Part shown: positions 62,169-64,000 of the stretch, in pieces
Position numbering within the stretch: the first letter of the stretch is position 1
Layout of the letters: each line of letters starts with the position of its first letter
Source: Flavobacterium indicum GPTSA100-9 = DSM 17447
GTDB lineage: Bacteria > Bacteroidota > Bacteroidia > Flavobacteriales > Flavobacteriaceae
Direction of reading: 5' to 3'
NCBI RefSeq assembly: GCF_000455605.1
Contig: NC_017025.1
Location: 2,542,001-2,606,000, forward strand
Length of the DNA stretch: 64,000 nt
Made by a program: the position numbers and the translations under genes
The notes under the pieces: model-generated
The model's input: the letters and a program-made list of their open reading frames with translations, nothing else
The model's database searches: none
Told to the model about the DNA's origin: nothing

Positions 62169-63419
62169 TTAATTGTAAAGATTCTTTTTAAACCATTTAT
62201 CATTAAAAATCAGCCCTACATTCACAGAAAAATAATTTTCTTTTATCAATCCATTTGCGCTTGTTCCTCTTGTTCCCCATTCTGAACCAATTGACAAACT
62301 TGAAAATGTTCCTGTAATAGGAAACGCAAATCCGAAACTTAATGCTCTATCTTTTATAGAAGTATTGTTAATTACCAAACCTGTATTTTCATATCTAAAT
62401 CCGGCTCTGTACGTAACTCTTTCAAAATAATTTTTATAAGAATCATACTTAGGAATAAAGAAACCTCCAATTGCTATTTTAGATGAATTTTCATATGAAA
62501 CATTTGAATAATTTTCAAACCTATTCACTTGATTACCTGTACCTCTAAACGTATAATCAGCTCCTACAAACCATTTTCTGTTTCCTAATCCAAATCCAGC
62601 AGCAATTTTTGTAGGCAACACTAATTTTGTATCCGCTACATCTATATCATTTACACTTGCAGGAATTTCAGTTCCATCCGCTCCGAAAGAAATGGTTGCA
62701 ATTTGTCTGGAATTTTTAGAATTTAATTTCATCTCTGGTGCAAATGTAAAACTAGTTCTATAATTAATTTTATCGTTTAACTTTGACTGGTAATTCAATC
62801 CAAAATTCAAACCTACTCCAGTTACATTAGAATTATTGATCTCTCTTGTACTAAATTGAACATTACTTATTAACAACGTGGTTTTGGCATCTATTGAACC
62901 AAATAAATATTGAAAATCCATCCCTACGCTCAATTTTGAAGTCAACTGATAACCTGCACCAAAATACACTTTATTTAATCCTCCTGAACCGTTATATCTG
63001 TAAGCATAATTATTAGTACTTAATTGATCGTTTACCAATCTATAACCTACTGCACTTTGTGGTAACAACCCTAAAGAGAATCCTAATTTTTTACTGTATG
63101 GTAAGCCAATAACTAAATAATCGAATGTTGTTTTTTGCGCTTTTTGAGTATCCGTACTTGAACTTAATTTATAGAAATTAGATGTACCTCCAACCTGTAT
63201 GCTTGTTAACATTTGATTAGCATATGAAGCTGGATTCAATACATTTAAATGCGTACTATCTGAATAAACACTCAATCCTCCAATTGCAATAATATCATTT
63301 GTACCTTTAAACTTTGCATCACCTATCCCGTAAAAAGAATAAGGCGACGCGGTATTTTCTTGAGAAAATAATTGCCCGCTAATAAAAACTAAAACTGCGA
63401 ATACTATTTTTTTAATCAT
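62169..63419 (-). CDS. Outer-membrane beta-barrel protein
   Basis: 416 residues. Signal peptide (KKIVFAVLVFISGQLFSQ) then ENTASPYSFYGIGDAKFKGT, a series of alternating aromatic strands, and a terminal hydrophobic strand FSVNVGLIFNDKWFKKNLYN. It resembles FadL/PorV-like barrels of Bacteroidetes but is not assignable further. Overlaps coaX by 8 bases, and lies before lptC, as often seen in this family. Confidence 0.8.
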   Translation of the reverse strand: MIKKIVFAVLVFISGQLFSQENTASPYSFYGIGDAKFKGTNDIIAIGGLSVYSDSTHLNVLNPASYANQMLTSIQVGGTSNFYKLSSSTDTQKAQKTTFDYLVIGLPYSKKLGFSLGLLPQSAVGYRLVNDQLSTNNYAYRYNGSGGLNKVYFGAGYQLTSKLSVGMDFQYLFGSIDAKTTLLISNVQFSTREINNSNVTGVGLNFGLNYQSKLNDKINYRTSFTFAPEMKLNSKNSRQIATISFGADGTEIPASVNDIDVADTKLVLPTKIAAGFGLGNRKWFVGADYTFRGTGNQVNRFENYSNVSYENSSKIAIGGFFIPKYDSYKNYFERVTYRAGFRYENTGLVINNTSIKDRALSFGFAFPITGTFSSLSIGSEWGTRGTSANGLIKENYFSVNVGLIFNDKWFKKNLYN

Positions 63420-64000
63420 TTTGTAAACTATATGAGTGTAATTGTTGTAAACTTTTCAATAAAAAATTTTCATCGGCAAATATGGTGCTTTTTAATTGAT
63501 TAGCCAAAAAATTAGCATCTCCTCCTGTTAAAATTACTGTTAAATCCTGATAATTAACAGAATATTTAGAAATAAAACCTTCAATTTCATTTAATAATCC
63601 AATAATAACACCAGAATGAATAGCTTCATTTGTATTTTTTCCAATGTAATGGTCTGGGTTCTTTTTTTCCAATAGAGGTAATTTTGCGGTAAAATTATGT
63701 AAAGATTCGTAGCGCAGTCTAATCCCTAGTGAAATTGCTCCACCTAAATATTCGTTTTGATCTGAAATAAAATCATAAGTTACACAAGTTCCCGCATCAA
63801 TAACCAAACAATTTTTATTAGCAAAAGCTAAGGTAGCACCCGAAGCGAGCACCATCCTATCTACACCTAAGGTTTTAGGAGTTTCATATTTATTTATAAA
63901 AGGAAAATTAAAACCAGCGTCTATTTTAGTAATTTTTACATGTTTGCTTATACTTTCATCAAGCAAATCACTCTTTTTTCCAACAGAAGAATAGATCGCA
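63412..64000 (-). CDS. coaX: Type III pantothenate kinase (partial at the right edge)
   Basis: The frame is open to 63999, so the N-terminal ATP-binding part lies outside; reading from the edge gives AIYSSVGKKSDLLDES. The visible part has GVDRMVLASGATLAFANKNCLVIDAGTCVTYDF (ASKHA fold, pantothenate and metal site), GGAISLGIRLRYESL, and TGGDANFL. First step of coenzyme A synthesis. Confidence 0.93.
   Translation of the reverse strand, partial: AIYSSVGKKSDLLDESISKHVKITKIDAGFNFPFINKYETPKTLGVDRMVLASGATLAFANKNCLVIDAGTCVTYDFISDQNEYLGGAISLGIRLRYESLHNFTAKLPLLEKKNPDHYIGKNTNEAIHSGVIIGLLNEIEGFISKYSVNYQDLTVILTGGDANFLANQLKSTIFADENFLLKSLQQLHSYSLQND

Overview
The window looks like chromosomal DNA of a Flavobacteriaceae bacterium, close to Flavobacterium. 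It is AT-rich. Promoters of the form TTG-N17-24-TAnnTTTG recur upstream of genes, and start codons usually lack a Shine-Dalgarno sequence. Three large secreted metalloproteases end in type IX secretion (T9SS) sorting domains. Other typical markers are an S46 dipeptidyl-peptidase, a FolK-deoxynucleoside kinase fusion, LptC beside a CoaX gene, and an nrdBA class Ia ribonucleotide reductase operon. I saw no insertion sequence, integrase, CRISPR array, prophage or rRNA operon.

Layout. 1-1.2 kb: end of a TPR/LuxR-type regulator. 1.2-4.0 kb: a compact stress or redox operon (pirin, YjdJ-like GNAT, OsmC, YjdI-like Fe-S protein, a START-like gene with an in-frame stop, FMN reductase). 4.1-7.9 kb: fabD, two small lipoproteins, an M23 peptidase and a secreted repeat-poor protein. 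7.9-14.6 kb: envelope sugar genes (galE, a DegT-type aminotransferase, waaA) and a DPP11-type S46 peptidase. 14.7-17.1 kb: a third small lipoprotein, a DUF1508 protein, a membrane protein with a pseudopilin-like tail, and a tRNA-Gly/Leu/Leu operon. 17.2-26.4 kb: mutS, a TrmH/SpoU methyltransferase, folK-dNK, sppA and an AsmA-like gene. 26.6-35.8 kb: M36 protease, dgt, GNAT, nrdBA and a DUF3109 protein. 35.9-43.8 kb: MarC, a flavoprotein, an S41 protease, dCMP deaminase, HupE/UreJ-like, fbp, GNAT and aspartokinase. 43.8-45.9 kb: the only clearly accessory stretch, with small secreted or membrane orphans and a divergent XRE regulator. 45.9-52.1 kb: an LpxH-like hydrolase with a glycosyltransferase, a JmjC/cupin protein, bioB, an HTTM protein and ribF. 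52.1-58.5 kb: two divergent T9SS metalloproteases with nearly matching C-terminal signals. 58.6-64 kb: pth, ppiD-like, lptC, an outer-membrane protein and a partial coaX.

Together the genes describe a Gram-negative bacterium with an LPS-bearing outer membrane. It appears to secrete proteases through T9SS and take up peptides through periplasmic S46 peptidases. Nothing here is proven to be a new multi-gene system. The best leads are: (1) matched sigma-54-like promoters before two of three paralogous small lipoproteins; (2) the orphan secreted Cys/Gly-rich protein facing an XRE regulator across palindromes at 43.8-45.6 kb; (3) a fusion-like membrane protein with a pseudopilin tail beside tRNAs; (4) a nonsense codon inside a conserved redox operon; (5) a structured intergenic element at 31.4 kb.
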